In this document: positions 29,133 through 37,521 of the stretch, piece by piece
How the letters are laid out: every line of letters starts with the position of its first letter
Position numbering within the stretch: the first letter of the stretch is position 1
Origin: Solidesulfovibrio alcoholivorans DSM 5433
Lineage (GTDB): Bacteria; Desulfobacterota; Desulfovibrionia; Desulfovibrionales; Desulfovibrionaceae
Assembly: GCF_000702665.1 (NCBI RefSeq)
Contig: NZ_JNJA01000010.1
Span: forward strand, 1-64,000
DNA: 64,000 bases
Direction of reading: 5' to 3'
The notes under the pieces: model-generated
Seen by the model: only the letters and a program-made list of their open reading frames with translations
What the model was told of the DNA's origin: nothing
Databases searched by the model: none
Program-made: the position numbers and the translations under genes

Positions 29133-30413
29133 ATGCGCATACTCGTGGTCGGCTCGGGCGGGCGGGAGCACGCCCTGGCCCGCACGCTCGTAAAAAGCCC
29201 CGACGTGTCGGCGGTGCTCGCCGCGCCCGGAAACGGCGGCACGGCAGGCGTGGGCGAAAACGTCCCCGTCGCAGACAGCGACGTCCCCGGGCTCGTGGCC
29301 CTGGCCAAGGACCGCGGCATCGACCTCGTCGTGGCCGGCCCCGAAGCGCCGCTCGTGGCCGGCATCCGCGACGCCATGGAAACGGCCGGCATCCCCTGCT
29401 TCGGCCCGGACGCCTACGCCGCGGGCCTCGAAGGCAGCAAGGCCTTTGCCAAGGACGTCATGGCCGCGGCCGGCGTGCCGACCGCCGCCTACGCGACCTT
29501 CACCGACGCCGCGTCGGCCCGGGCCTACGTGGAAAAGGTCGGCGCGCCCGTGGTGGTCAAGGCCGACGGCCTGGCCGCCGGCAAGGGCGTGACCGTGGCC
29601 GCGACCAAGGAAGAGGCGCTGGCCGCCGTGGACGAGTCCCTGGTCGCGGGCGCGTTCGGCAAGGCCGGGACCAAGGTCGTGGTGGAAGAGGCGCTTGTCG
29701 GCGAGGAGGCCTCGTTTCTGGCCTTTTGCGACGGCGCGGCCTCCGTGGCCATGACCGCCTGCCAGGACCACAAGGCCGCCTACGACGGCGACACCGGCCC
29801 CAACACCGGCGGCATGGGCGCGTACTGCCCGGCCCCGGTGCTGCCCCCGTCGCGCTACGAGGAGACCAAGGCCCTGGTCATCGACCCGATCCTGCGCGAG
29901 ATGGCCAAGCGCGGCCACCCCTTCACGGGCATCCTCTACGCCGGACTCATGATGACCGCCGACGGCCCCAAGGTCCTCGAATACAATGTGCGCTTCGGCG
30001 ACCCGGAATGCCAGCCGCTGCTCGCGCGCCTGGAAAGCGACCTGCCGGCCATCTTCTTCGCCTGCCGGGCCGGGACGCTCACGCCGGAGCTCGTGCGCTG
30101 GTCCGCGAAAAGCGCGCTGTGCGTGGTCATGGCCGCGCCCGGCTATCCGGGCAGCTATCCCAAGGGCATGGAGATCACGGGCATCGCGGCGGCCGAGGCC
30201 GATCCGGCGGTGACGGTCTACCAGGCCGGCACGCGCCGCGACGGGGAGCGCATCCTCACCTCGGGCGGCCGGGTGCTCGGGGTCACGGCCCTTTGCGACA
30301 CCCTGGCCGCGGCCAAGGCGACCGCCTACGAGGCGTGTGCGAAAATCCGTTTCGACGGCGCGTTCTACCGCCGCGACATCGGCGACAAAGGACTCAAGCG
30401 GGAGGGCAAATAG
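29133..30413 (+). CDS. purD: Phosphoribosylamine--glycine ligase
   Basis: 426-residue GAR synthetase, step two of de novo purine synthesis (phosphoribosylamine + glycine + ATP). ATP-grasp fold. The opening MRILVVGSGGREHALA, the VVAGPEAPL and VVKADGLAAGKGV motifs, the GDTGPNTGGMGAY segment and the metal-binding EYNVRFGDPE are all present. Length is standard. CAAGGAGAG precedes the ATG. purE starts three bases after its stop, forming a two-gene operon; a strong terminator follows purE. Confidence 0.97.
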   Translation: MRILVVGSGGREHALARTLVKSPDVSAVLAAPGNGGTAGVGENVPVADSDVPGLVALAKDRGIDLVVAGPEAPLVAGIRDAMETAGIPCFGPDAYAAGLEGSKAFAKDVMAAAGVPTAAYATFTDAASARAYVEKVGAPVVVKADGLAAGKGVTVAATKEEALAAVDESLVAGAFGKAGTKVVVEEALVGEEASFLAFCDGAASVAMTACQDHKAAYDGDTGPNTGGMGAYCPAPVLPPSRYEETKALVIDPILREMAKRGHPFTGILYAGLMMTADGPKVLEYNVRFGDPECQPLLARLESDLPAIFFACRAGTLTPELVRWSAKSALCVVMAAPGYPGSYPKGMEITGIAAAEADPAVTVYQAGTRRDGERILTSGGRVLGVTALCDTLAAAKATAYEACAKIRFDGAFYRRDIGDKGLKREGK

Positions 30414-30415
30414 CT

Positions 30416-30910
30416 ATGCGCGTTGCCATTTTCATCGGCTCGATCTCGGACGAAGAGAAGATGCGTCCCTGTTCCAAGGTGCTCGATTCGCTGGGCATCG
30501 ACCACATGTTCACCGTCACCTCGGCCCACCGCACCCTGGAGCGCACGGAGCGGCTGCTGCGCGAATGCGAGGCCGCCGGCTGCCAGGTGTTCATCTGCGC
30601 CGCGGGACTCGCCGCGCACCTGGCCGGGGCCGTGGCCGCGCGGACGGTCAAGCCGGTCATCGGCGTGCCCCTGTCGTCCTCGGGCTCGGCGCTCGGCGGC
30701 ATGGACGCCATGCTGTCAACTGTCCAGATGCCGCCCGGCTACCCCGTGGCCACGGTGGCCCTGGACGGGGCCGGCGCGAAAAACGCCGCCTGGCTCGCCG
30801 CCGCCATCCTGGCCCTTGGCGACCCGGAACTGGCCGGGCGCATCGAAGCCGCCCGCCAGGGTTTCGCCAAGGATGTGGAGACGGCCGCCGCCAAACTCAA
30901 GAAAGCGTAA
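30416..30910 (+). CDS. purE: N5-carboxyaminoimidazole ribonucleotide mutase / AIR carboxylase PurE
   Basis: 164-residue PurE, which makes carboxyaminoimidazole ribonucleotide in purine synthesis. Family motifs: GSISDEEKM at the start, SAHRTLERTE (catalytic His), and SALGGMDAMLSTVQMPPGYP. The central loop reads AAGLAAHLAGAVAA where class I PurE has AGGAAHLPGM, so it departs from the class I pattern and leans to the AIR carboxylase (class II) loop. No purK is in the window. It starts two bases after the purD stop, with GGAGGG in the end of purD as ribosome site. Confidence 0.9.
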   Translation: MRVAIFIGSISDEEKMRPCSKVLDSLGIDHMFTVTSAHRTLERTERLLRECEAAGCQVFICAAGLAAHLAGAVAARTVKPVIGVPLSSSGSALGGMDAMLSTVQMPPGYPVATVALDGAGAKNAAWLAAAILALGDPELAGRIEAARQGFAKDVETAAAKLKKA

Positions 30911-30934
30911 CCCGCTTTTTTCCGGCTCAAAAAA

Positions 30935-30968
30935 CGAAAAAGCCCGGGGCCGCCCCCGGGCTTTTTCG
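30935..30968. terminator. Strong bidirectional terminator
   Basis: CGAAAAAGCCCGGGGC with its complement CCCCGGGCTTTTTCG-type arm; A run on one side and T run on the other. It ends purD-purE on the + strand and the MucR-like gene (stop at 30977) on the minus strand. Confidence 0.9.
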
Positions 30969-30976
30969 TGTCGGCC

Positions 30977-31390
30977 CTAGGCCTGCGTGGCTTTCACGCG
31001 TTTTTCCCAGAGCTTCATTTCCTTCATCTTCTTGCGGCGCTCCCGCTGCAATTCCTTGCACACAAGCGGCATGCCCTTGGGGTATCCCCACTTCTCCCGG
31101 TAGGTATCCGGGGTCAGGCCGAACTTGCCCAAGTGCTTTTTGGTGAGGATCTTGAAGGACTTGCCCGACTCGAGGCAGATGATGCTGCGTTCGCGCACGG
31201 CCTTTTTCGGGTCCACGGCCGGCGTCTGGACAACCTGCTCGGCGGCGTCCTCGGCCGCGCCCGCGCCTTGCAGGCTGCGGATGCTTTCCGAAAGGCGACG
31301 CACCATGGAACTGATCTCTTCCTCGGTCATGTTCCGGACACTGGCCTGGGCTTTGACGATCTCCAAGGCCTCCTTCAAACTGTCATCCAT
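30977..31390 (-). CDS. MucR/Ros-family transcriptional regulator lacking zinc ligands
   Basis: 137-residue DNA-binding regulator. The C-terminal half matches the Ros/MucR domain: IICLESGKSFKILTKKHLGK, then FGLTPDTYREKWGYP. Classic Ros uses Cys-X2-Cys and two His; here the second Cys is Ser (CLES) and the second His position is Phe (HLGKF), so two of four ligands are missing. Zinc-free Ros homologues are known and can still fold. The N-terminal 60 residues are helical (EALEIVKAQASVRNMTEEEI), likely for oligomerisation. The ATG at 31390 follows AAGGAGTATCC. MucR proteins usually repress surface, motility or transferred genes; targets here are unknown. Confidence 0.85.
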   Translation of the reverse strand: MDDSLKEALEIVKAQASVRNMTEEEISSMVRRLSESIRSLQGAGAAEDAAEQVVQTPAVDPKKAVRERSIICLESGKSFKILTKKHLGKFGLTPDTYREKWGYPKGMPLVCKELQRERRKKMKEMKLWEKRVKATQA

Positions 31391-31722
31391 GGATACTCCT
31401 TCATCGCGCATGCGATACGACAAGGGCCACGCCGTTTCCGGCAGGCCGGCATTTTTATTGCTCGAACGGGCACGCATCCCCGGCCGCCGCGCGGGTTTCG
31501 CCGCAACAGCCGCGTTCCGGGCCATGGCGGCGTCCGGCGGACCCTCTGCGATCCGCCGCCGCGCAACCGACCCCGCTCCGCCTTCCCCGAACCGGGACCG
31601 GCAAAAACGGCGGCGGGGAGGGTCCGAGGGCAGGCAGACCATCCCCGCGCCGCAACCCTTCCGTGCCAACGGAAGGGAAATCGCTTCGCGCGCCGTTTCC
31701 GCTTGAGGGCCGTCAGGCCGTG
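31391..31722. other. Intergenic region upstream of the MucR-like gene
   Basis: 332 bases between the EAL-like gene and the MucR-like gene, both minus-strand. It contains a perfect 9-bp hairpin, CCCTTCCGT / ACGGAAGGG (31656-31664, 31669-31677, loop GCCA), 45 bases after the EAL-like stop: probably its terminator, though no T run follows. The MucR promoter must lie between 31391 and about 31650; no clear consensus seen. Confidence 0.45.
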
Positions 31723-32451
31723 CTATCCGTCCGCCCGCCGAAGGACGGCGGCGGAGACCGTCTTTGCGGCCTCCCTGCGCCACGCGCCGAGGACATAGCG
31801 CACACCCAGACGCTTGTAGGCCGGGCGTTTGCTGTCGGCGCCGACATCCTCCACGGCCACGTCCATGAGCAGGTTGCCGGCGAACGCCAACACCTCCTCC
31901 AGGGCCTGGTGACGCCTGTCCATGTCCCAGTGCCAGGGCATGCGCCCGGGGGAAACGCGCAGGATATCGGCCGGCAGCAACTCCATGAACCGTGCCGGCG
32001 GCGCATCCAGGTCGAAATTGTCGAGCAGGATGCGCGCCCCGGCCCGTTTGCAGGCCACGAGCAGCTCCAGGGACCGGGCGGGCTGCGCGAACAGTTCGCC
32101 CACGTCGAACATGAGGATGGCGCGCGCGGGGGCCACGCCGTAGGTTTCGCGGATGCGCTGCGGCAGCAGGCCGAGGCGCGCGCGCACCAGGGAGGCCGCG
32201 CCGTCGCGCGTCTTGCGGGCGAGAATCGCGCGCACGTCCGCGGGCCGCTCCGGCGACGCGGAATGCCAGTGGACCGGGCCGGCCGCATCGACCTCGCGCG
32301 CCGGCGCGGTTTCGATGCCGGCCACGGCCCCCGACCGGATTTCAACCAAGTCGCGGAAATAGAACTCTCCCCGGAACCGGGGCGTCATTTCCGCAGCGGG
32401 CCCTTCGAGCCGGGCGGCCGGATAAGGCCACTGAAAAAGCGTGTGCGCCAT
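31723..32451 (-). CDS. Degenerate EAL-domain protein, probably catalytically inactive
   Basis: 242-residue cytoplasmic protein with the fold pattern of a cyclic-di-GMP phosphodiesterase (EAL) domain but without its active-site residues. FRDLVEIRSGAVAGIETAPAR takes the place of the opening strand and EAL motif (here ETA). ILLDNFDLDAPPARFMELLP takes the place of the DDFGTG loop, with the second Asp changed to Asn. LRVS replaces the Lys-Ile-Asp motif, and VEDVGADSKRPAYKRLGVRYVLG keeps only the shape of the last motif. It may bind the nucleotide or a partner protein instead of cutting it. GAAGGACGCTC stands before the ATG. No GGDEF or membrane part is attached. Confidence 0.65.
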   Translation of the reverse strand: MAHTLFQWPYPAARLEGPAAEMTPRFRGEFYFRDLVEIRSGAVAGIETAPAREVDAAGPVHWHSASPERPADVRAILARKTRDGAASLVRARLGLLPQRIRETYGVAPARAILMFDVGELFAQPARSLELLVACKRAGARILLDNFDLDAPPARFMELLPADILRVSPGRMPWHWDMDRRHQALEEVLAFAGNLLMDVAVEDVGADSKRPAYKRLGVRYVLGAWRREAAKTVSAAVLRRADG

Positions 32452-32642
32452 GAGCGTCCTTCACCTGTTTTGCCGGGACGCTCTTCCAAGAATCGCTCCA
32501 ATCATGAACTTCTGTCTGTACAGTATGTTACAAAATCTGATCAGTCCTGAATCCGGGATTTTTTGATCGTTGCCATTGTTTTGTCTTTTTTCCAGGACAT
32601 CAAAAACCACCACACCCTGTCCGGGAATTCCTTTACGCGGCG

Positions 32643-32801
32643 TCAGCCGGTCATGCCCGTCAGCTTGGCCAACACGCCGAGCGAGGCCGCCAGCAGCTTG
32701 TAGCGCAACGGCTCGGGCAAATGCCACACGGTCATGGCCATGTACGCGCCGAAGCCGGCCAGGACGAGGAGGTCGAACAATACGATGACGCGCTTTTTCA
32801 T
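32643..32801 (-). CDS. Small membrane protein, 52 residues
   Basis: One hydrophobic helix near the N-terminus (VIVLFDLLVLAGFGAYMAMTV, residues 5-25) after a basic start (MKKR), then an amphipathic C-terminal stretch (LPEPLRYKLLAASLGVLAKL). GGGAGGCAGCC precedes the ATG at 32801. It lies upstream of the EAL-like gene on the same strand with 191 bases between them, and is divergent from mtaB, whose start is about 100 bases away. No family recognised. Confidence 0.6.
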   Translation of the reverse strand: MKKRVIVLFDLLVLAGFGAYMAMTVWHLPEPLRYKLLAASLGVLAKLTGMTG

Positions 32802-32903
32802 GGCTGCCTCCCAGGGGAATTTTTTTCCCCGCCGCCATACCCGAAGCAAACCCCGTTCCCACGCGCCATGGACCCCGCCGCCCTCCTCTGCTATGCGCCT
32901 GCC

Positions 32904-34223
32904 ATGCGAAACGACCGTCCCGTGCGCTTTTACCTGGAAACCCTGGGCTGCAAGGTCAACCAGTACGAAAGCCGCGCCCTGTATGAAGCCTGGACCGAAG
33001 CCGGCCTGGTCCGCGTGGACGCCCCGGACCAAGCCGATCTGGCCGTGGCGCTCACCTGCGCCGTCACGGCCAGGGCCGAGGCCGAAAGCCGCAAACTCGT
33101 GCGCGCCCTGACGCGCGAAACACCCGAAGGCGCACGCGTCGTGGCCACGGGCTGCGCCGCCGTGGTCAGCCCGCAAGCCCTGGCTGCCCTTGGCGCGGCC
33201 GTGGTCCCGGACAAGACGCACCTCGGCCGCCATCCCCTGGGCCCGGATAGCGCCGCGCCGCGCCCGGACGACGTCTATCCCGCCCTCGCCGTATCCGGCT
33301 ACGACCGGGCGCGCGGCCTGCTCAAGGTGCAGGACGGCTGCTCCCACGGCTGCTCCTACTGCATCGTGCCCGCGGCCCGGGGGCCGTCCGTGTCGCGGCC
33401 CCTCCCCGACATCCTGGCCGAGGCCGGCCGCCTGCTCGCCGCCGGACGCCGCGAGCTCGGCGTCACGGGCATCAACCTCGGCCACTACGGCCGCGAGTTC
33501 GCCCCGCCGCAGACGTTCTGGACGCTGCTTGCCGCCCTGGACGCGCGCCTTGGCCAGGAGCCGCCCGGCACGGCGCGGCTGCGCCTGGGCTCGCTTGATC
33601 CGGACATGCTCACGGACGCGGGCCTGGAAGTTCTTGCCCGCTGCCGCAACGTCTGCCCGCACCTGCACATCTCGCTGCAAAGCGCCGACCTGGACGTGCT
33701 TGCGGCCATGGGCCGCCGCCGCGGCGACGCGGACCGCGTGTCCTCTTTTGTGGACAAACTAAGTCAAGAATGGCCGCTCCTGGCCGTCGGCTGCGATGTC
33801 CTGACCGGCTTCCCGGGCGAATCCGAGGCGGCTTTCGCGCGCACACGGGAATTCCTTGCCGCCCTGCCCCTGACCTACGCCCATGTTTTTCCCTATTCGC
33901 GCCGCCCGGGCACCCGCGCCGCATCGCTGCCAGGCCAGTTGCCCAAGAAGGAGCAGGCCGCGCGCGCCAAAATCCTGCGCGAGCTGGCCGTGGCCAAGGG
34001 CCGGGAATTTCTGGCGCGCCTTTCCCGGGCGGCGCGCCTGGACGTGGCCCTGGAACGCCTGGACCCGGCCGTCGGGGCCTGCGGCCAATACGTCGATTGC
34101 CGTTTCGAGGCCCCGGTCGCCGCGCCGGCGGGGGCCATCGTCGCGGCGCGGCCCGTGGGGCCCGTGGGGACGGACGGGCAGGTCCTGCGCGTGCTGCCCC
34201 TTGCGCAAGAGGGCGCGCCGTGA
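32904..34223 (+). CDS. mtaB: MtaB-type tRNA methylthiotransferase (radical SAM)
   Basis: 439-residue MiaB-family enzyme that should add a methylthio group to t6A37 in tRNA. The N-terminal UPF0004 domain holds its three cluster Cys (LETLGCKVNQYES, LTCAVTARAEAES, ATGCAAVV); TCAVT is the MtaB-type sequence. The radical SAM motif is CSHGCSYCIVPAARG. A TRAM-like C-terminus follows (about 370-439). The ATG at 32904 is chosen because the conserved region begins directly after; an ATG at 32868 is possible, and neither has a strong ribosome site. First gene of an overlapping run with DUF4416, yicC, remA and gmk. Confidence 0.88.
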   Translation: MRNDRPVRFYLETLGCKVNQYESRALYEAWTEAGLVRVDAPDQADLAVALTCAVTARAEAESRKLVRALTRETPEGARVVATGCAAVVSPQALAALGAAVVPDKTHLGRHPLGPDSAAPRPDDVYPALAVSGYDRARGLLKVQDGCSHGCSYCIVPAARGPSVSRPLPDILAEAGRLLAAGRRELGVTGINLGHYGREFAPPQTFWTLLAALDARLGQEPPGTARLRLGSLDPDMLTDAGLEVLARCRNVCPHLHISLQSADLDVLAAMGRRRGDADRVSSFVDKLSQEWPLLAVGCDVLTGFPGESEAAFARTREFLAALPLTYAHVFPYSRRPGTRAASLPGQLPKKEQAARAKILRELAVAKGREFLARLSRAARLDVALERLDPAVGACGQYVDCRFEAPVAAPAGAIVAARPVGPVGTDGQVLRVLPLAQEGAP

Positions 34224-34798
34224 GCCAGCCCCACGAGCCGCTTCCGGCCAAGCGCGTCTGTTCCGTGCTCTCGGCCGCATTGCCCGAGGTCTGGCCGCAG
34301 GTCGTCTCCGGGCTTGCGGCCTGCTTCGGTCCGGCGGAAATCGTCTATCCCGAGCGGCCGTTCACGCACACGGCCCACTACGACGCCGAGCTCGGCGCGC
34401 CCATTTCCCGCCGCGTGCTGGCTTTTACCGACCTGGCGGCGCAGGGGAGCCTCGGGCGCGACAAGGCCGCGACCAACGCCCTGGAAAACGCCCTGCGCCT
34501 GCCGGACGGCCGCCGCCGCGTCAACCTCGACCCGGGGCTTTTAACCCAGGAGCGCTTCGTCCTGGCCACGGGCAAGAACTTCACCCACCGCATCTACCTC
34601 GGGGACGGCATTTTCGCGGACCTGACCCTTGTGTTTCAGGCCGGCTCCTGGCAAACCCTGCCCTGGACGTTTCCCGACTACGCCTCCCCGGACATGCTCG
34701 AGATCCTGACCGACATCCGCCGCCGCTACAGGCGGGACCTGCGGGAGGCCGCGTCCGCCATCATTTCCTCCAAGGAGCGCCCATGCCCAAAAGCATGA
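34220..34798 (+). CDS. DUF4416 family protein
   Basis: 192-residue conserved protein of unknown function. The family is seen mainly in deltaproteobacteria and thermophiles, near yicC, as here. Visible conserved blocks: a start with [10 protein letters not shown], the strand [20 protein letters not shown], the segment [20 protein letters not shown], and [18 protein letters not shown] with a closing [13 protein letters not shown]. The GTG at 34220 overlaps the mtaB stop by four bases (GTGA). Its end overlaps yicC by 16 bases. No signal peptide or membrane helix. Its constant link with yicC and gmk suggests a role in RNA or nucleotide metabolism, which is only an inference. Confidence 0.85.
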   Translation: MSQPHEPLPAKRVCSVLSAALPEVWPQVVSGLAACFGPAEIVYPERPFTHTAHYDAELGAPISRRVLAFTDLAAQGSLGRDKAATNALENALRLPDGRRRVNLDPGLLTQERFVLATGKNFTHRIYLGDGIFADLTLVFQAGSWQTLPWTFPDYASPDMLEILTDIRRRYRRDLREAASAIISSKERPCPKA

Positions 34799-35664
34799 CC
34801 GGCTACGGCAAAAGCCTCGTCGAAACCGATTCGTATACGCAAGTCTGGGAAGTGCGCGGCGTCAACAGCCGCTTTCTCGACCTCAAGTGGCGTCTGCCGC
34901 TTTTCCTGCGCCCGAGCGAAGCGGCCCTGGAACGGGTCGTACGCGAGCAGGTGGCGCGCGGCCGCCTGGAAGTCCACCTGGAATTTTCGCCCAAGCGCAC
35001 CGACATGTGGAAGGCTACGCTCGACACGGGCCTGGCGAACGCCATGCTCGACGAGCTCGACGCCCTGGCCAAGGCGCGGGAAATCCCCCACGCGCCCGAC
35101 CTCAACCGCCTGCTCGGCCTGTCCCAGCTGTGGCGCGAGGAGGCCGTCGAGCCCGATCCCACGCTGTTCGAGAACTTGAGCCACGGCCTGCGCCTGGCGC
35201 TGACCGACTTCAACGACGCGCGCTCCCGCGAGGGCCGCGCCCTGGCCGACGACCTGCTCGCCCGGCTCGTCACCCTGTCCGCCTGGCGCGACGCCATCGA
35301 GGCGGCCTCGCCTGCGGTCAAGGCGGAAAAGATGGAGCAGCTCGCGGCACGCATCGCGCTGGTGCTGGAAAAGGCGGGCATCGAGCCGGCCCAGGACCGG
35401 CTGCTCCAGGAGACGGCCATCCTCGCCGACAAGCTCGACGTGTCCGAGGAACTGACGCGGCTTTCCGGCCACCTCGGCCGCCTGGAAGGGCTGCTGCGCG
35501 AGGGCGGCGAGGTCGGCAAGAAGCTCGACTTCCTGGTGCAGGAAGCCTTCCGCGAGATCAACACCTGCGGCAACAAGGCGCAAAACCTCGACATCAGCCG
35601 GCTGGTCGTGGATTTCAAGGCCGAGCTGGAAAAATGCCGCGAACAGGTGCAAAATCTCGAATAG
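34783..35664 (+). CDS. yicC: YicC/YloC-family endoribonuclease
   Basis: 293-residue YicC-like protein. E. coli YicC is an endoribonuclease that helps degrade the small RNA RyhB. N-terminal block [20 protein letters not shown], the [17 protein letters not shown] motif, and the C-terminal DUF1732 block [20 protein letters not shown] are all present. The middle is a long helical, acidic region (coiled-coil likely). CAAGGAGCGCC before the ATG lies inside the DUF4416 gene, with a 16-base overlap. remA starts 14 bases after the stop. Confidence 0.92.
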   Translation: MPKSMTGYGKSLVETDSYTQVWEVRGVNSRFLDLKWRLPLFLRPSEAALERVVREQVARGRLEVHLEFSPKRTDMWKATLDTGLANAMLDELDALAKAREIPHAPDLNRLLGLSQLWREEAVEPDPTLFENLSHGLRLALTDFNDARSREGRALADDLLARLVTLSAWRDAIEAASPAVKAEKMEQLAARIALVLEKAGIEPAQDRLLQETAILADKLDVSEELTRLSGHLGRLEGLLREGGEVGKKLDFLVQEAFREINTCGNKAQNLDISRLVVDFKAELEKCREQVQNLE

Positions 35665-35678
35665 CCAAGGAAGGACGC

Positions 35679-35939
35679 ATGGCCCAGGGACTGCTCAACA
35701 TCGGCTTCGGCAACTTCGTGGCCGCCGCGCGCGTCACGGCCATCGTCAACCCCGCCTCCTCGCCCATGCGCCGCCTGCGCGAGGAGGCACGCAACGACAA
35801 GCGGCTCGTGGACGCGACCCAGGGCCGCAAGACACGATCCATTATCATCACCGATTCCAACCACGTGATCCTGTCGGGCATCCAGGCCGAAACCTTAAGC
35901 GCCCGTTTCACCGTGGAGGAGGACGACCATGCCGGCTAA
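35679..35939 (+). CDS. remA: RemA-like DUF370 DNA-binding regulator
   Basis: 86-residue DUF370 protein. In Bacillus subtilis RemA is a DNA-binding activator of biofilm matrix genes that forms ring-like octamers. The family signature is clear: [18 protein letters not shown], then [40 protein letters not shown] and [22 protein letters not shown] precedes the ATG. It overlaps gmk by 11 bases. Its role in Gram-negatives is not established; the yicC-remA-gmk order is shared by many Gram-positives and deltaproteobacteria. Confidence 0.92.
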   Translation: MAQGLLNIGFGNFVAAARVTAIVNPASSPMRRLREEARNDKRLVDATQGRKTRSIIITDSNHVILSGIQAETLSARFTVEEDDHAG

Positions 35940-36558
35940 ACGCCTCGGCCTTTTTCTCGTGGTCTGCGCCCCGTCCGGGACGGGCAAATCCACGCTCGTA
36001 AGACGCCTTTGCGCCGAATTTCCGAATCTCTCCTTTTCCGTTTCCGCGACCACGCGCCCGCCCCGCCACGGCGAGACCGACGGCGTGGACTACCACTTCC
36101 TCGACCGGGACACGTTCCTCGCCTGGCGCGAGGCGGGCCGGCTCGCCGAATGGGCCGAGGTCCACGGCAACTTCTACGGCACGCCGCTGGCCCCCGTGCG
36201 CGAAGCCATGGCCGCCGGCAAGGACGTGCTCTTCGACATCGACGTCCAGGGCGCGGCGCAACTGCGCCAAAGCCTTGGGGCCGGGGCCTACGTCTTCATC
36301 CTGCCGCCCACACGCGCGGAACTCTCGCGCCGGCTCTCGGCGCGCGGCACGGACTCCCCGGAGGTCGTGGCCAAGCGCCTCGCCGCCGCGCCCAAGGAAC
36401 TCGCCGACGCGCCGCTTTTCGACTACTGGGTCGAAAACGCCGAATTGGAAGCGGCCTATGCCGACCTGCGCGCCATCTACATGGCCGAGCGCCGCCGACC
36501 GTGCTGCCACCCGGACCTGCTGCCCGAACTGCTGGCCCAATGGGATGCGGCCATTTAG
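35929..36558 (+). CDS. gmk: Guanylate kinase
   Basis: 209-residue nucleotide kinase that makes GDP from GMP and ATP. The P-loop is APSGTGKST (residues 14-22); GMP-binding residues lie in [19 protein letters not shown]; the lid and [10 protein letters not shown] strand follow. The start overlaps the remA end by 11 bases, giving tight coupling. Last gene of the mtaB-DUF4416-yicC-remA-gmk run; a separate promoter follows at 36584 for the TPR gene. The C-terminal [18 protein letters not shown] is slightly unusual but near the expected end. Confidence 0.95.
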   Translation: MPAKRLGLFLVVCAPSGTGKSTLVRRLCAEFPNLSFSVSATTRPPRHGETDGVDYHFLDRDTFLAWREAGRLAEWAEVHGNFYGTPLAPVREAMAAGKDVLFDIDVQGAAQLRQSLGAGAYVFILPPTRAELSRRLSARGTDSPEVVAKRLAAAPKELADAPLFDYWVENAELEAAYADLRAIYMAERRRPCCHPDLLPELLAQWDAAI

Positions 36559-36583
36559 TCGGGAAAACCATTTTCCGAGGACA

Positions 36584-36613
36584 TTGACCCTTTCCATTGT
36601 TTCCGGTTAATAT
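36584..36613 (+). promoter_or_regulatory. Sigma-70-like promoter of the TPR gene
   Basis: TTGACC (36584-36589) and TAATAT (36608-36613) with an 18-base spacer, 36 bases before the ATG of the TPR protein. It starts a new transcription unit after gmk. Confidence 0.6.
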
Positions 36614-36648
36614 GCAATAAAGTATTTTCTTCGCATTCCAGGGACGCC

Positions 36649-37521
36649 ATGAGCCAGAACCAGGACAAAGCCCCGAAGCCTGGCGCAGCCGGGCCGGACG
36701 ATGCTGCCGGCCAGAAGCGCGAGCGCATCAAGGGCATCTTCTCCACCCAGGCCATCCAGAAGGTGGGCACCGGAACGACGACGCGTCGCACCATCCAGAA
36801 GATGTACTGGTTCGTGGAGGAAGATGCGTCGCACAACCTGGAGATCCAGCCGCTCAACAAGAACTACGTGCCGTCGGGCCCCAAGCGCCGCATCAGCCTG
36901 GAAGAGCTGCTCGAAAAATTCTCGCCCGAGCCCGAATTCTACGTCTCCACGGTCTATCCGCGCCTGCGCGAACTGAACATGGTCATCCAGAAAGGCGAGA
37001 AGCACCGCGAGAAGGGCGAGATCTTCAGCGCCGAACTGGAATTCGGCCAGGCCCTGGCCGTGGACGAGGAGAACATCCGCGCCAACTTCGGCCTGGGGCT
37101 CACCTACCTCGACCGCGGCGAGTCCAACAAGGCCGACGACATCTTCCAGCGCCTGGTGCGTCTCGACGCCTCCTTCGACAAGGAGCACAAGCACCTGTTC
37201 AACGAATTCGGCATGAGCCTGCGCAAGAACAAGATGCTCGACCAGGCCATCGATTATTACCAGCGGGCCGAAAGCCTGGCCGTGCGCGACGACCACCTGA
37301 TGTTCAACATCGCCCGGGCCTTTTTCGACAAGAAGGACTACGCCCGGGCCATGGAGTACCTGCAAAAGGCCCTGGCGCTCAATCCCAACCACGCCGAGTC
37401 CCGCCGCTTCGCCGCTTTTCTCGAGGAAAAGGGCTTGGCCAAGGGGACCCTGCCCGCCGCGACACCCGCGCCCGGCGACGACGACGAACCCTCCCGGGGG
37501 GGGGAAGAACTGCCCTCATGA
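36649..37521 (+). CDS. TPR-repeat protein
   Basis: 290-residue soluble protein. The N-terminal 100 residues are unusual for a plain TPR protein: KGIFSTQAIQKVGTGTTTRRTIQKMYWFVEED, then RRISLEELLEKFSPEPEFY. From about 115 to 255 there are three or four tetratricopeptide repeats (EFGQALAVDEENIRANFGLG; KADDIFQRLVRLDASF; ARAMEYLQKALALNPNHAES). The tail is disordered and acidic. The promoter at 36584 gives a short leader. It is followed by an HDOD gene overlapping by four bases, so the two probably work together in a signalling or assembly role that cannot be named. Confidence 0.8.
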   Translation: MSQNQDKAPKPGAAGPDDAAGQKRERIKGIFSTQAIQKVGTGTTTRRTIQKMYWFVEEDASHNLEIQPLNKNYVPSGPKRRISLEELLEKFSPEPEFYVSTVYPRLRELNMVIQKGEKHREKGEIFSAELEFGQALAVDEENIRANFGLGLTYLDRGESNKADDIFQRLVRLDASFDKEHKHLFNEFGMSLRKNKMLDQAIDYYQRAESLAVRDDHLMFNIARAFFDKKDYARAMEYLQKALALNPNHAESRRFAAFLEEKGLAKGTLPAATPAPGDDDEPSRGGEELPS

